NCBI RefSeq assembly: GCF_900112645.1
Contig: NZ_FOMO01000003.1
Coordinates: 372,001 to 436,000, forward strand
Direction of reading: 5' to 3'
DNA: 64,000 nucleotides
Origin: Phytopseudomonas straminea
GTDB taxonomy: Bacteria > Pseudomonadota > Gammaproteobacteria > Pseudomonadales > Pseudomonadaceae
Part shown: positions 1 through 9,237 of the stretch, piece after piece
Position numbering within the stretch: position 1 is the stretch's first letter
How the letters are laid out: each line of letters starts with the position of its first letter
Translations under genes and position numbers: made by a program
Notes under the pieces: generated by a model
The model's database searches: none
Seen by the model: the letters and a program-made list of their open reading frames with translations, nothing else
What the model was told of the DNA's origin: nothing

Positions 1-1107
1 TTCGAACTCACCTTTGAGTTCGGCGATGTTGGCGCGGAAGCCGACGACCTCGCGCTTGACCAGCACGTTGAGACCGTCGCCGTTGGACAGCGGCTCATGG
101 GTGACGGCGATCAGGTCGCGCTTGTTCACCTTCTCGACCTGGCCGACAGGCAGCCCGGTGAAGGTCGGCGAGTCGAAGGCGCCGATGTCCACCTTGCGCT
201 CGGTGACGAAGTAGTCGGTGCTGCCGCGGTGGAAGGTCTTGTCCGGGTCGGGCACGAAGAAGTGTGCGGTGTGGCCGCTGGAGGCGCGGGCCAGGTCCGG
301 GCGATCCTCGAGAATCGCGTCGAGCTCGCGGCGGTAGTGGGCGGTGATGTTCTTCACGTAGGCCACGTCCTTGTAGCGACCCTCGATCTTGAACGAGCGC
401 ACGCCGGCCTCGACAAGGGCGCGCAGGTTGGCGCTCTGATTGTTGTCCTTCATGGACAGCAGGTGTTTCTCGTAGGCGATCACGCCGCCTTTTTCGTCCT
501 TGAGGGTGTAGGGCAGGCGGCACGCCTGGGAGCAGTCGCCGCGGTTGGCGCTGCGCCCGGTCTGGGCGTGGGAGATGTTGCACTGGCCGGAGAACGCCAC
601 GCACAGCGCGCCATGAATGAAGAACTCGATGGCTGCATCGGTTTCATTGGCGATAGCGCGGATTTCCTGCAGGTTCAGCTCGCGGGCCAGCACCAGCTGG
701 GAGAAACCGGCCTGGTCGAGAAATTTCGCGCGGCCCAGGGTGCGGATGTCGGTTTGGGTGCTGGCATGTAGCTCGATGGGCGGAATGTCCAGGTCCAGCA
801 CGCCGAGGTCCTGCACGATCAGCGCGTCCACGCCCGCGTCGTAAAGCTGGTGGATCAGCGTGCGCGCCGGCTCCAGCTCGTCGTCATGCAGGATGGTGTT
901 GATGGTGGTGAAGATGCGCGCGTGATAGCGACGGGCGAACTCCACTAGCTTGGCGATATCGGCCACCTCGTTGCAGGCGTTGTGCCGAGCACCGAAGCTC
1001 GGGCCGCCGATATAGACGGCGTCGGCGCCATGCAGGATGGCCTCGCGGGCGATCTCGACGTCGCGGGCAGGGCTGAGCAGTTCCAGGTGGTTCTTGGGCA
1101 AGGACAT
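1..1107 (-). CDS. rlhA: 23S rRNA C2501 hydroxylation protein RlhA (U32 peptidase family), C-terminal part outside window
   Basis: The first 369 codons of a U32-family protein are visible; the gene runs off the left edge, and the family is about 650 residues long. The N-terminus (MSLPKNHLELLSPARD), the segment HGADAVYIGGPSFGARHN and the Cys-bearing segment RGDCSQACRLPYTLKD match E. coli RlhA (YdcP) much better than the shorter paralogue TrhP. RlhA is needed for 5-hydroxycytidine at C2501 of 23S rRNA, probably with an iron-sulfur cluster and prephenate-linked chemistry. The start at 1107 gives the family N-terminus. It is transcribed leftwards and is divergent from the SEC-C protein gene. I am confident of the family and fairly confident of RlhA over TrhP. 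Confidence 0.88.
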   Translation of the reverse strand, partial: MSLPKNHLELLSPARDVEIAREAILHGADAVYIGGPSFGARHNACNEVADIAKLVEFARRYHARIFTTINTILHDDELEPARTLIHQLYDAGVDALIVQDLGVLDLDIPPIELHASTQTDIRTLGRAKFLDQAGFSQLVLARELNLQEIRAIANETDAAIEFFIHGALCVAFSGQCNISHAQTGRSANRGDCSQACRLPYTLKDEKGGVIAYEKHLLSMKDNNQSANLRALVEAGVRSFKIEGRYKDVAYVKNITAHYRRELDAILEDRPDLARASSGHTAHFFVPDPDKTFHRGSTDYFVTERKVDIGAFDSPTFTGLPVGQVEKVNKRDLIAVTHEPLSNGDGLNVLVKREVVGFRANIAELKGEFE

Positions 1108-1291
1108 GGCTTTTCTTTATAGGCAGCGAGGAACTGCAGGCGACGCAGCGCTCCTCTTGGGGCACGGTTTGGCGCGCATTGTACCGGGCCATCGCCGCCT
1201 CGGCACCCGTGATGTGCCGGACGGCTGGTGAGGCTGTCGGCGGCCGGCCATCTGTGGGAAAGTAGCGGCCTTTTTTCTGAGGGCGTTTGCG

Positions 1292-1939
1292 ATGGATAAC
1301 AGAGGGCTCGAAAAGCTCGATCAGTTGTTGCTCAAGTATGGCAACGACGACTCGATTCTTTCCGCCAGCGAACTGGACGGTTATTTCGCGGCCATCGTGT
1401 CCGGGCCTCGGCAGATCGATCCCGGCATCTGGTATCCGCACATCTGGGCCGAACAGTTGCCCAAATGGGCCAACGACAAGGAAGGCGAGCGTTTCACCAA
1501 GCTGGCCGTCGAGCTGATGAGCGAAGCTGCCTACATGCTCGGCGAGGAGCCGGACGACTACGAGGCCATCTTCCTGGCCGACGACAATGGCATGGGCGAG
1601 AAACTCATCGTCTCGCAGTGGTGCGCCGGTTATCTGCGCGGCGCCCAGGTGGCGGGCTGGATCGATGCCGAGCTGCCCGAGACGCAGCAGACAGCACTGG
1701 CGAACATCACCCTGCACGGCAGCGAAGAGGGCGTCGATGCGCTCAACGCCATGTCCGATGAGCAATACGACGCCTCGGTCGCCACCGTCGAGCCAGCGGC
1801 CCTGGCACTGTACGACTACTGGCAGCAGCATCTGGAGCCGGTGTTGCCGGTTCGCCGCGACGAGGCCAAGGTTGGTCGCAACGACCCGTGCAGCTGCGGC
1901 AGTGGCAAGAAGTACAAACAGTGCTGCATGCGTAGCTGA
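1292..1939 (+). CDS. UPF0149/YecA-family protein with C-terminal SEC-C zinc motif
   Basis: A 215-residue protein. The body is the all-helical UPF0149 (YecA/YgfB-like) domain, with the typical start in which a short helix is followed by [16 protein letters not shown]. Residues 195-215 form a SEC-C motif, [16 protein letters not shown], with C200, C202, C211 and C212 as the metal ligands. SEC-C tails bind zinc and, in SecA, contact SecB and ribosomes; the role of the stand-alone YecA-type proteins is not settled. A GAGGG ribosome site lies about 9 bp before the ATG. It stands alone, convergent with the BRO-N gene that ends at 1949. Confidence 0.85.
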   Translation: MDNRGLEKLDQLLLKYGNDDSILSASELDGYFAAIVSGPRQIDPGIWYPHIWAEQLPKWANDKEGERFTKLAVELMSEAAYMLGEEPDDYEAIFLADDNGMGEKLIVSQWCAGYLRGAQVAGWIDAELPETQQTALANITLHGSEEGVDALNAMSDEQYDASVATVEPAALALYDYWQQHLEPVLPVRRDEAKVGRNDPCSCGSGKKYKQCCMRS

Positions 1940-1948
1940 GCAGCTGAT

Positions 1949-2398
1949 TCAGGAGGGTGCAGGGCGAGGCGGTGGTTCATCCGCGCTGCCGAACAGCCCA
2001 ACCGCGTCCTGCATGGCCAGCCACCAACTCCCTTGCCAGCGTAATACCTGCAGTTGCTGGTCATTGGCCATGAGTTGGTGGAGCTGCGGTTTGCTCGTAT
2101 GGTCGAGCTGTGAAGCCAGCACACAGTTGCATAGCCAGTCGTAGACCTGGGCGGCGTGGCTTGGCGAGCTGTGGTGGCTGAGCTGCAGAACATTGCGCAA
2201 GTCGATCATCGCCTGAGGCGCTGATTCGTTGCCAAATAGAATACCGCTGGGTCTGCAGTGATTGAGCATCGCTGCCTGGCTATCGGAAAAGCGTAGGGCC
2301 GAGCAGATGGCCTGCGCACAAAACCACAGGCGCCCGTCGGTGCCTGCGCGAACGGCAACTTGCTGTCCCTCGAAATCAAATGACCGTGCGTATTTCAT
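1949..2398 (-). CDS. BRO-N domain (phage antirepressor-like) protein
   Basis: A 149-residue protein starting MKYARSFDFEGQQVAVRAG. The pattern of an N-terminal strand pair, then GRLWFCAQAICSALRFSD and a late WLAMQDAVGLF repeat, is that of BRO-N/Ant-type domains found in phage antirepressors and baculovirus BRO proteins. These usually bind DNA or sequester repressors. The ATG at 2398 is preceded by a strong AGGAGG site 5 bp upstream, so the longer upstream frame to 2479 is not needed. It is divergent from an HTH gene at 2512 with an AT-rich palindrome between them. No other phage gene is nearby, so this may be a domesticated regulatory pair. The function is inferred. Confidence 0.65.
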   Translation of the reverse strand: MKYARSFDFEGQQVAVRAGTDGRLWFCAQAICSALRFSDSQAAMLNHCRPSGILFGNESAPQAMIDLRNVLQLSHHSSPSHAAQVYDWLCNCVLASQLDHTSKPQLHQLMANDQQLQVLRWQGSWWLAMQDAVGLFGSADEPPPRPAPS

Positions 2399-2450
2399 GG
2401 CACCTCCTTGTGCATGATCAGCCTTACTGAATCTATGATGAAACCATGAA

Positions 2451-2467
2451 TTTAATTTACAATTAAA
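2451..2467. promoter_or_regulatory. Perfect 7-3-7 inverted repeat, candidate operator of the BRO-N/HTH pair
   Basis: TTTAATT-TAC-AATTAAA is a perfect inverted repeat in the 113-bp AT-rich gap between two divergent genes, about 50 bp from each start codon. This is the expected place for an operator used by the HTH protein at 2512, by the BRO-N protein, or by both. The symmetry is seen directly; the binding is inferred. Confidence 0.55.
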
Positions 2468-2511
2468 CCGTATGTTCAATCTAGCATGGAAGCGGAATTT
2501 AACGTCCGCCC

Positions 2512-2919
2512 ATGACCGAGAAAACCGAATTTGCCCAGCGCCTGCGCGATGCCATGCTCGCCGCGGGCTACCCTGATCGTCCCGCCGTGCTGGAGCGGGA
2601 GTTCAATTCCCGTTACTGGGGACGTTCGGTGACGTTCCAGGCTGTGTCGCGATGGCTGCGCGGCCAGGCCATTCCCTCCCAGGACAAGCTGCAGGTGCTG
2701 GCCGACTGGCTGCGCATCGAACCGCAGGCGCTGCGTTTCGGCGAGCGTGCGGCCATGGCGGTGCGCGAGCAGCGTGGGCGCTGGGAGGACCCGAAGTTTT
2801 ACCCGGAGCGAGACGCCATTGAGGCTTTCCTTGCCCTGCCTGCCGCGCAGCGCAAGGTAGTGCGCGATGTAATCATGACCTTCGCGCAGACCCTCAAGCG
2901 TCCGGATGCCTCCAACTAG
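2512..2919 (+). CDS. Helix-turn-helix transcriptional regulator
   Basis: A 135-residue protein. Residues about 6-75 form an XRE-like helix-turn-helix: EFAQRLRDAMLAAGY, a WGRSVTFQAVSRWLRG recognition helix, then QDKLQVLADWLRIEPQALRFGE. This is the layout of cI/PrtR-like repressors without the C-terminal protease domain. The C-terminal 50 residues (FYPERDAIEAFLALPAAQRK) are helical and may dimerise. It is divergent from the BRO-N gene. The perfect palindrome at 2451-2467 is the natural candidate operator, and mutual control of the two genes would resemble a small phage-type switch. Target and function are unknown. Confidence 0.7.
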   Translation: MTEKTEFAQRLRDAMLAAGYPDRPAVLEREFNSRYWGRSVTFQAVSRWLRGQAIPSQDKLQVLADWLRIEPQALRFGERAAMAVREQRGRWEDPKFYPERDAIEAFLALPAAQRKVVRDVIMTFAQTLKRPDASN

Positions 2920-3169
2920 TCCCATTTGGCCCTACTGCACGACGTCGGATGGGTCTATGCATCCCGGGCTTGGGGCGGCCGAGCACCCGGAATGTCGAGA
3001 GCCGGAGCGCCGGTTTCCAGTGTCGATGCGATATCGGCTGGGCAGGCAGCAAGCAGAGGGAGCCGCTGTGCTGAAGGCGAGCGTGTCGCTGGTGTCATGA
3101 ACCGGCGCGCTCTTGTGCTGAGGGAGCCAGCCAACGTATCTGCATGACCCCATCAGTTTTTGGTGCGAC

Positions 3170-3991
3170 CTAGTTCAGCAGGTCGCCAAACGCCTTGTCC
3201 GCCTCCAGCACGGCGGGCAGGGCGTCGAACAGTTTGGCCAGGTCCACGCCCTCGAATAGTGGTCCTTCCAGATCCTGTTTGGCTGCATCGCTCAGACCGT
3301 GGGCCTCAAGGCTTTCTTCGACATGGATAGACTGCGCTACCAGGCGCGCATACTGGCCGTCGCCCGGCGTCTGGGTCGGTTTGTTCTGGTAGGCAATTGC
3401 GTTCTGGATCAGCGCCGGCAATTGCCAGCGGCGTGCCAGCTCGGCACCAACCTCTGGGTAGCCGAAGCCCAGCTGCAGCGTTTCCTCGGCGGCCAGGGCC
3501 GCAGCTTCACGCTGTGGGTGGCGGTTGAGGCGGCGGGCAAAATCCGGGGCGCCGGTCTGGATCAGCAGTTCGCCGATGTTATGCATCATTCCACAGGTAA
3601 AGGCGGCGTCCGGGTCTAGCTTCGACTGTTTGGCCAGGGCGCGGGCGATGCTCGCCACACGAAAGCTGCGCAGCCAGAATTTTTTCAGGTTGAAGCCGGT
3701 ATCGACCTTGAAGGCGCCGGTCATGGCCGAAGCCAGTACCAGGGTACGCAGGGTGTTGAAGCCCAAGCGCATGGCGGCATCTTCCACGCTGCTGGCATCA
3801 CGCGAGCCGCGAAAGCGTGCCGAGTTGGCCAGGCGCAGCACCTTGGCGGCGATCACCGGGTCACGCTCGATATTGCGCGCCACGCTTTCCAGGCTGGTGG
3901 TGGGGTTGTCGAATTGCTGGATCAGGTCCTGGGCGACTTTCGGAACAGTGGGCAGGGTGTGTAGCTCGGCAAACAGGCTGGCTATATCCAT
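3170..3991 (-). CDS. HDOD domain signalling protein
   Basis: A 273-residue protein consisting almost only of an HDOD domain: LHTLPTVPKVAQDLIQQFDNP at the start, DPVIAAKVLRLANSARFRG, then CGMMHNIGELLI and PEVGAELARRWQLP. HDOD proteins are HD-fold relatives that have mostly lost the metal-binding residues and act as scaffolds in c-di-GMP, chemotaxis and stress signalling. The start at 3991 (MDIASLFAELH) has AGGAG 6 bp upstream, better than the ATG at 4051. The next gene upstream is a diguanylate cyclase on the same strand about 120 bp away, so a joint signalling role is possible but not shown. Confidence 0.85.
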   Translation of the reverse strand: MDIASLFAELHTLPTVPKVAQDLIQQFDNPTTSLESVARNIERDPVIAAKVLRLANSARFRGSRDASSVEDAAMRLGFNTLRTLVLASAMTGAFKVDTGFNLKKFWLRSFRVASIARALAKQSKLDPDAAFTCGMMHNIGELLIQTGAPDFARRLNRHPQREAAALAAEETLQLGFGYPEVGAELARRWQLPALIQNAIAYQNKPTQTPGDGQYARLVAQSIHVEESLEAHGLSDAAKQDLEGPLFEGVDLAKLFDALPAVLEADKAFGDLLN

Positions 3992-4109
3992 ATGAAGCTC
4001 CTGGGTGAATCCGGGGACTATATGGAGTTTCAGCATAGTCGCGCTGACCACGCTTGCCAGGCCCTGCGCCGGCTTTTTCGCTGGATCGGACGGCGTCCTG
4101 CAGGCACGG

Positions 4110-5144
4110 TCAGCCGAGAGCTGGCCTCTCGGCGCTCACCACTTGGTTGCGGCCGGCGCGTTTGGCGGCATAGGTGCGTTTGTCCGCTGCGCTCATCAAC
4201 TGGTCCAGACGTTCGCCGTCCTGGCCGAGGCTGGCCACGCCGGCGCTGAGGGTCATCTGCAGGGGCGCGTCCTCCACCATCATCGGCGTGCTGGCCAGTT
4301 GCTCACGCAGCGTTTCGGCAATCGTGGCCGCCTGGGTGGCGCTGGTGTCGGGCAGCAGGGCGGCGAACTCTTCACCGCCAAGCCGGCATAGCAGGTCTGT
4401 GCTGCGCAGGCGCTGCGACAGCACGCTGGCGAAATGGCGCAGCGCCTGGTCGCCGGTTTCATGGCCGAAGCGGTCGTTGATCTGCTTGAAATGATCGATA
4501 TCCAGATAAACCAGAGCCAGCGGCGACTGGTTGCGCAGCGCGTGGGCACGTTCGCGGTAAAAGATTTCGGTCAGCTTGGAGCGGTTCGCCAGGCCCGTGA
4601 GGTAGTCGGTGCTGATCAGCTCGATCAGGCGTTTTTCGGTCTGGGCACGAGTGTGTTCATAGGTATGTGAGAAGACGGTGATGGCCAGGGTTGCCATGCC
4701 GATGTCGAGCAGAAAACCGATGCTGTCGCTGGGGTTCTTCTCGGTGTAATGCTGGGTGTAAATGTACAGGCCCAGGCTGACGAAGATCAGCGAGCCGATC
4801 AGCCCCAGACGCAGGCCAAGCAGCAGGTAGAGGATGATCGGGATGGTCTGGATCCAGGCGAATATGCCGACCGAGGTGTCTGGATTGGCCAGGGTGGCCA
4901 TCATGACACCTAGGAAAGGGATCAGATAGACGATGGTCAGGGTCTTGAGGTGCCGTGTGCGCTCCACGACCACCAGCATGTAGAGCGCCAGTGCCGTGTA
5001 GACCACCTCGATGCCCACCAGCAGCCACAGCCCGCGGGTCGCATTGAAGATCGAGAACAGTACCCCGAAACACATGGTCACCCACAGCAGGGTCTTGAAC
5101 ATTCTGCGTCGGGATTGATCGGTGTGATCGATTGGGGCCAGCAT
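4110..5144 (-). CDS. Membrane-bound diguanylate cyclase (GGDEF) with inhibitory site
   Basis: A 344-residue protein. The N-terminal 160 residues hold five to six hydrophobic segments (for example LLWVTMCFGVLFSIF, TIVYLIPFLGVMMATL, IPIILYLLLGLRLGLIGSLI). A short linker leads to a GGDEF domain with DYLTGLANR at 180, LDIDHFKQIND at 214 and an intact GGEEF at 256-260. An RxxD inhibitory site (RSTD, 247-250) lies exactly five residues before GGEEF, so product inhibition by c-di-GMP is expected. The start at 5144 puts a short polar N-terminus before the first membrane segment; the in-frame extension to 5255 looks non-coding. It should make c-di-GMP from two GTP at the inner membrane. Confidence 0.88.
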   Translation of the reverse strand: MLAPIDHTDQSRRRMFKTLLWVTMCFGVLFSIFNATRGLWLLVGIEVVYTALALYMLVVVERTRHLKTLTIVYLIPFLGVMMATLANPDTSVGIFAWIQTIPIILYLLLGLRLGLIGSLIFVSLGLYIYTQHYTEKNPSDSIGFLLDIGMATLAITVFSHTYEHTRAQTEKRLIELISTDYLTGLANRSKLTEIFYRERAHALRNQSPLALVYLDIDHFKQINDRFGHETGDQALRHFASVLSQRLRSTDLLCRLGGEEFAALLPDTSATQAATIAETLREQLASTPMMVEDAPLQMTLSAGVASLGQDGERLDQLMSAADKRTYAAKRAGRNQVVSAERPALG

Positions 5145-5395
5145 CGAAACGTCCTTCGGGCCACCTTGGCACACGCATATCACCGGCGCGTCCTGGCGAT
5201 TGCGCCGTCTGGTTGAGAGGTAGATTGGTGGATAATTTTGCCTGAAGGTGGCCACCTGCTACTAGGGTTATTTCGCTGTAAACGCGGCGCTTGGCCTTGG
5301 CAGACAGCGCACATTAGCGGCCTTGCGCCGCTGCTGCGCCGCCTAGCGCACCATCGATGGTGGCTAGGCGTCCAGCTTGGGAATTCGCCGGGGTT

Positions 5396-5743
5396 TCAGG
5401 CGAACACGAAGTATTTGCGTACTGTCTCGACCACTTCCCAGGTGCCTTTCATGCCTGGTTCGACGACGAAGATGTCGCCGGCCTTGAGATGGATCGGCGC
5501 CATGCCGTCCGGGGTGATAATGCAATAGCCTTCCTGGAAGTGGCAGTACTCCCACTTCACGTACTCGACCCGCCATTTACCGGGTGTGCAGATCCAGGTG
5601 CCCATGATCTTGCTGCCGTCGTCGCTGGTGTAGGCGTTGAGGTTGACCGTGTGCGGCTCGCCCTCGATGCGCTCCCACTTGCAGGCATCGACCACGGGCA
5701 TGGGCTGGGTGTCGCGCAGAACGGTAATCGGTTTGTTGGCCAT
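5396..5743 (-). CDS. Cupin-domain protein (DUF861/ureidoglycine aminohydrolase-like)
   Basis: A 115-residue single cupin. The conserved segments are GTWICTPGKWRVEY, then WEYCHFQEGYCIITPDG and IHLKAGDIFVVEPGMKGTWEVVETVRKYFV, the pattern of the DUF861 (cupin_3) family. The usual second-motif residues GD and GxxGTW are present. Members are small stand-alone barrels of mostly unknown substrate, sometimes annotated as the cupin half of ureidoglycine aminohydrolase; no ureide genes are near, so I do not assign that reaction. It lies between the diguanylate cyclase and a DMT exporter on the same strand. Confidence 0.75.
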   Translation of the reverse strand: MANKPITVLRDTQPMPVVDACKWERIEGEPHTVNLNAYTSDDGSKIMGTWICTPGKWRVEYVKWEYCHFQEGYCIITPDGMAPIHLKAGDIFVVEPGMKGTWEVVETVRKYFVFA

Positions 5744-5837
5744 GAACGGCTCCTGGTGTTGGACAAAGGTGGTTCACCTTAGGGGGCGAGTGGGTCAGCC
5801 GATTGTCTGGGGTCGACATGGGCGTGTGTATTCACGC

Positions 5838-6695
5838 TCAGGCCGGCAACGCTGGGCGGGCACGCAGGGTTAAACCGGCATGCACCATCAATGTGACGAT
5901 CACCAGCATGCCGCCATACAGCGTGGCCTGGGCCGGCACCTCGTTCAGGAAGTACCAGACCCATAGGGTGCCCAGCACGCTTTCAAGGAGATAGAAGAGC
6001 GCCACCTCGGCGGACGGTAGATAGCGCGTCGCGCTGTTGATCAGCAGGGTGGCCAGCGGCATCTGCAGCAGGCCCATGATGCCCAGCGCCAGGTAGCTCG
6101 TTTGATTCAGGCCGAAGGGCTGAGCCTTGGGTAGGGCGATCAACGCCGCGACCAGCCCGCCCAGTGCGATCAGCGGCATCCGGGCGAGGCTGGAGTGGCG
6201 GCGCAGCAGCGTCAGGTTGGCGCCCAGCGCGGCCGAGGACAGCAGCGCATAGCCATTGCCTAACAGGTCGCTGGTGCTGAAGGAACCGGCGAATACCAGC
6301 ATGATGCCCAGGGTCGCCACCCCAATGGCCAGCCAGGTGCGCAGCGCGACCGCCTCATGCAGGAAAAAGCGCGTGAACAGCGCAGCGAACAACGGAGCCG
6401 TGGCAAGGATGACCACCACGTTGGCCACTGTTGTGTGGATGATCGCCAGCACGAAGAACAGCGAGATAAGCGCCATCAGCACCGCCGACATGGCACTGGG
6501 CAGCGGCTTGGCCCGCAGGCTCGCGCGGCTGCCGGCTGACAGCGAAAAGGCGCCCAGGGCGATGAACATCAGCAGACCACGCCAGAACACGATGCTCCAG
6601 CCATCGGCCTGTACCAAGCGCACCAGCAGCCCATCGAAACTAAGCAGCATGATGCCGCTGGTAACCATCAGCAGGCCGCGCGCTGAATCTTTCAT
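5838..6695 (-). CDS. EamA/DMT-family inner-membrane transporter
   Basis: A 285-residue protein with ten predicted membrane helices in two EamA repeats. The first begins LLMVTSGIMLLSFDGLLVRL, and the second begins around LLGNGYALLSSAALGANLTLLRRH. The conserved WRGLLMFIAL segment after helix 1 and the FYLLESVLGTLWVWYFLNEVP segment near the end are typical of the RhaT/EamA (10 TMS DMT) superfamily, which exports metabolites and amino acids. The length is normal. The substrate cannot be told from the sequence, and the neighbours give no clue. Confidence 0.82.
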   Translation of the reverse strand: MKDSARGLLMVTSGIMLLSFDGLLVRLVQADGWSIVFWRGLLMFIALGAFSLSAGSRASLRAKPLPSAMSAVLMALISLFFVLAIIHTTVANVVVILATAPLFAALFTRFFLHEAVALRTWLAIGVATLGIMLVFAGSFSTSDLLGNGYALLSSAALGANLTLLRRHSSLARMPLIALGGLVAALIALPKAQPFGLNQTSYLALGIMGLLQMPLATLLINSATRYLPSAEVALFYLLESVLGTLWVWYFLNEVPAQATLYGGMLVIVTLMVHAGLTLRARPALPA

Positions 6696-6855
6696 CCCGG
6701 CTTTCCTTGTCGTTATTTAACCGCTGCCTGGATGATCGCCCCACGTTGGTGCATTGGCCTGCCCAGATACGCCGCCCGCTAAGGCGTTTGCGACCTGGTA
6801 TTGGATCGCGACGCTAGCCTGGCAGCGACCTCATGGCGCCGCCAGGTCAACTGGC

Positions 6856-7635
6856 TCAGGTATTGAGCTGGCGCAGCCACTGCAGGCCTTCGCTGGTATC
6901 GCCCTTGGGGCGGTACTCGCAGCCGACCCAGCCGGTGTAGCCCAGCTCGTCGATCACCTCGAACAGGTGGGCGTAGTTCAGCTCGCCCAGGTTTGGTTCG
7001 TGACGGTCCGGCACGCCGGCGATCTGGATGTGGCCGATGCCGGCGAAGTCGCGGCGCAGTTTCACGGTCAGGTCGCCTTCGACGATCTGGCAGTGGTAGC
7101 AGTCGAACTGCACCTTGAGGTTGTCGGCACCCACCTGGCGGACGATGGCCTGGGCCTGGTCCTGGCGGTTGAGGAAGAAGCCCGGCATGTCGCGGGTGTT
7201 GATCGGCTCGATCAGCACTGTCACGCCCGCTCCGCGCGCCTGTTCGGCGGCGTAGGCGAGGTTTTCCAGGTACACCGCCTGGTGCTTGTCGCGCAGCGCT
7301 TCATCGGGCAGCAGGCCGGCCATCACGTGGATGCGGTCGTTGCCCAGCACCTGGGCGTATTCCAGTGCCTTGGCCATGCCGGCACGGAACTCCGCCTCAC
7401 GACCCGGCAGGCTGGCGATGCCACGCTCGCCGGCCGCCCAGTCCCCTGGCGGGGCATTGAACAGCGCCTGCACCAGACCGTTGTCGCTCAGGCGCTGTTT
7501 CAGCGTCTGGGCGCTGTAGTCGTAGGGGAACAGGTACTCCACCGCCGCGAAGCCATCGGCGGCGGCCGCGGCGAAGCGGTCCAGAAAGTCATGCTGCGGG
7601 TACAGCATGCTGAGGTTGGCGGCGAAACGAGGCAT
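6856..7635 (-). CDS. otnI: 2-oxo-tetronate isomerase (hydroxypyruvate isomerase family)
   Basis: A 259-residue TIM-barrel of the Hyi/AP-endonuclease-2 family. The acidic residues expected at the active site are present: E143 in [14 protein letters not shown]178 in [10 protein letters not shown]204 in [13 protein letters not shown] and E240 in [11 protein letters not shown]. In acid-sugar operons this enzyme interconverts 2-oxo- and 3-oxo-tetronate, feeding the OtnK kinase. It is the last gene of a leftward operon with a GntP transporter, OtnC, OtnK and LtnD, which is the basis for preferring OtnI over glyoxylate-pathway hydroxypyruvate isomerase. Sequence alone cannot fully separate the two. 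Confidence 0.85.
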   Translation of the reverse strand: MPRFAANLSMLYPQHDFLDRFAAAAADGFAAVEYLFPYDYSAQTLKQRLSDNGLVQALFNAPPGDWAAGERGIASLPGREAEFRAGMAKALEYAQVLGNDRIHVMAGLLPDEALRDKHQAVYLENLAYAAEQARGAGVTVLIEPINTRDMPGFFLNRQDQAQAIVRQVGADNLKVQFDCYHCQIVEGDLTVKLRRDFAGIGHIQIAGVPDRHEPNLGELNYAHLFEVIDELGYTGWVGCEYRPKGDTSEGLQWLRQLNT

Positions 7636-7700
7636 GGGGCTCTCTCTTGCAGATGGACAGAAGGTGGAGCAGGGCGAGCGCCTGGGCGCTCACCCGTGTC

Positions 7701-9158
7701 TCAGACGAATGGCCACAGGATCAGGGTCATCACGAAGCCCAGGGTGCCCAGGATGGTGACCAGTACGGTCCAGGTGCGCAGGCCGTCGGCCACGTTCAGG
7801 CCGGCCAGCTTGGTGAACATCCAGTAGCCGGCGTCGTTGATATGCGACATCGCCAGGCCGCCACCGCCCATGGCCAGGCACAGCAGCGCGAGCTGGTTGG
7901 CCGACAGGTCGAGGGTGGCGATCAGCGGGCTGAGGATACCGGCGGTGGTTACCAGCGCCACGGTGGTCGAGCCCTGCACCGCACGCAGCAGCATGGTCAG
8001 GATGAAGCCCAGAGCCAGCACCGGCAGGCCGGTGTGACGCAGCGCCTCGGAGACCACCGCGCCGATGCCGGTATCGACCAGCACCTTGCCGAACACGCCA
8101 CCGGCACCGGCGATAAGGATCACCATGGCCACGCCTGGCAGTGCCGAGCCCAGCACATCCGAGACCTGCGAACGGCTCCAGCCACGGCGCGAGCCGAGCA
8201 GCCAGGCGCACAGCAGGGTGTCGATCAGCAGCGCCACCAGCGGCGCGCCCAGCACAGTCAGCACGTCACGCAGCATGGAGCCGGCCGGCAGCATGGTGGT
8301 GGCCAGGGTGCCGAGCAGAATCAGTACGATCGGCAGCAGGATCAGGGTGATGATCAGCCCGAAACCGGGCGCAGGGGCTGGAGGCAGACTCTTGGCCAAG
8401 CTGCCGGCGTTGGCCTCGGCGCCGAACGCCTTGCTCTCGACCACTTCGCGCACGGTGGAGTAGTCGTTGCGTGCCCAGGCTTCCAGGTCGGCGTTGGTGA
8501 CATTGGGGCCATAGACCTCGGCACGGATGTCGTCGGTCATCGGGTAGGTCTTGCGGGTCATGCGCCCGGCAATGAAGTAACCGACCATGCACACCACGGC
8601 GACCAGCGGAATGCCCAGCAGCAGCACGCGACCCAGGTCGGCGCCCAACTGGCTGGCAGCCGCCACGGCACCCGGGTGCGGCGGCAGGAAGGCATGCACC
8701 GCCAGCAGCGCGGCGCACATCGGCAGGGCGAAGATCAGCAGCGGCTTGCGCGCGGCACGTGCCACACCGTAGGCCAGCGGCATGAGGATGATCACGCCCA
8801 CCTCGAAGAACACCGGGATACCGACCATGAAGCCCGCCACGGTCAGCGCCAGTGGTGTGCGGCGGTTGCCGAAGCGCTCGATGAGTGTCTTGGCCAGCGC
8901 CTCGGCGCCGCCGGACAGCTCGATGATGCGCCCGATCATCGCGCCCAGGGCGATGATGATCGCGATGTGGCCAAGGGTCTTGCCCATACCACCTTCGATG
9001 GTTGCCACCAGGTCGGCGGGTTTCACGCCAGCCACCAGTGCGACGATGATGCTCACCAGCATCAGCGCCACGAAGGGCTGGAATTTGTACTTGAGGACCA
9101 GAAACAGCAGCAGTGCGATACCGGCACCGGCGATCAGCATCAACATGAGTGGCGTCAT
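7701..9158 (-). CDS. GntP-family sugar-acid:H+ symporter
   Basis: A 485-residue protein with 12 or more hydrophobic segments. Family signatures are GGMGKTLGHIAIIIALGAMIG, MVGIPVFFEVGVIILMPLAYG, LPPHPGAVAA and the C-terminal GGGGLAMSHINDAGYWMF. GntP permeases import gluconate and related sugar acids with protons. Its place between otnC and otnI suggests that the substrate is L-threonate, D-erythronate or a similar four-carbon acid. The gaps to its neighbours (65 bp downstream, 79 bp upstream) are short enough for a single transcript. The length is a little above the usual 440-450 because of a longer cytoplasmic loop around residues 210-250. Confidence 0.9.
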   Translation of the reverse strand: MTPLMLMLIAGAGIALLLFLVLKYKFQPFVALMLVSIIVALVAGVKPADLVATIEGGMGKTLGHIAIIIALGAMIGRIIELSGGAEALAKTLIERFGNRRTPLALTVAGFMVGIPVFFEVGVIILMPLAYGVARAARKPLLIFALPMCAALLAVHAFLPPHPGAVAAASQLGADLGRVLLLGIPLVAVVCMVGYFIAGRMTRKTYPMTDDIRAEVYGPNVTNADLEAWARNDYSTVREVVESKAFGAEANAGSLAKSLPPAPAPGFGLIITLILLPIVLILLGTLATTMLPAGSMLRDVLTVLGAPLVALLIDTLLCAWLLGSRRGWSRSQVSDVLGSALPGVAMVILIAGAGGVFGKVLVDTGIGAVVSEALRHTGLPVLALGFILTMLLRAVQGSTTVALVTTAGILSPLIATLDLSANQLALLCLAMGGGGLAMSHINDAGYWMFTKLAGLNVADGLRTWTVLVTILGTLGFVMTLILWPFV

Positions 9159-9237
9159 TTCAATTCTCGTTTTTTATTGTTGTCCGGAATTTCCGGGGCT
9201 GTCCGGGCACGACAGGGCGGCGCCCGGCCATGGGGCG

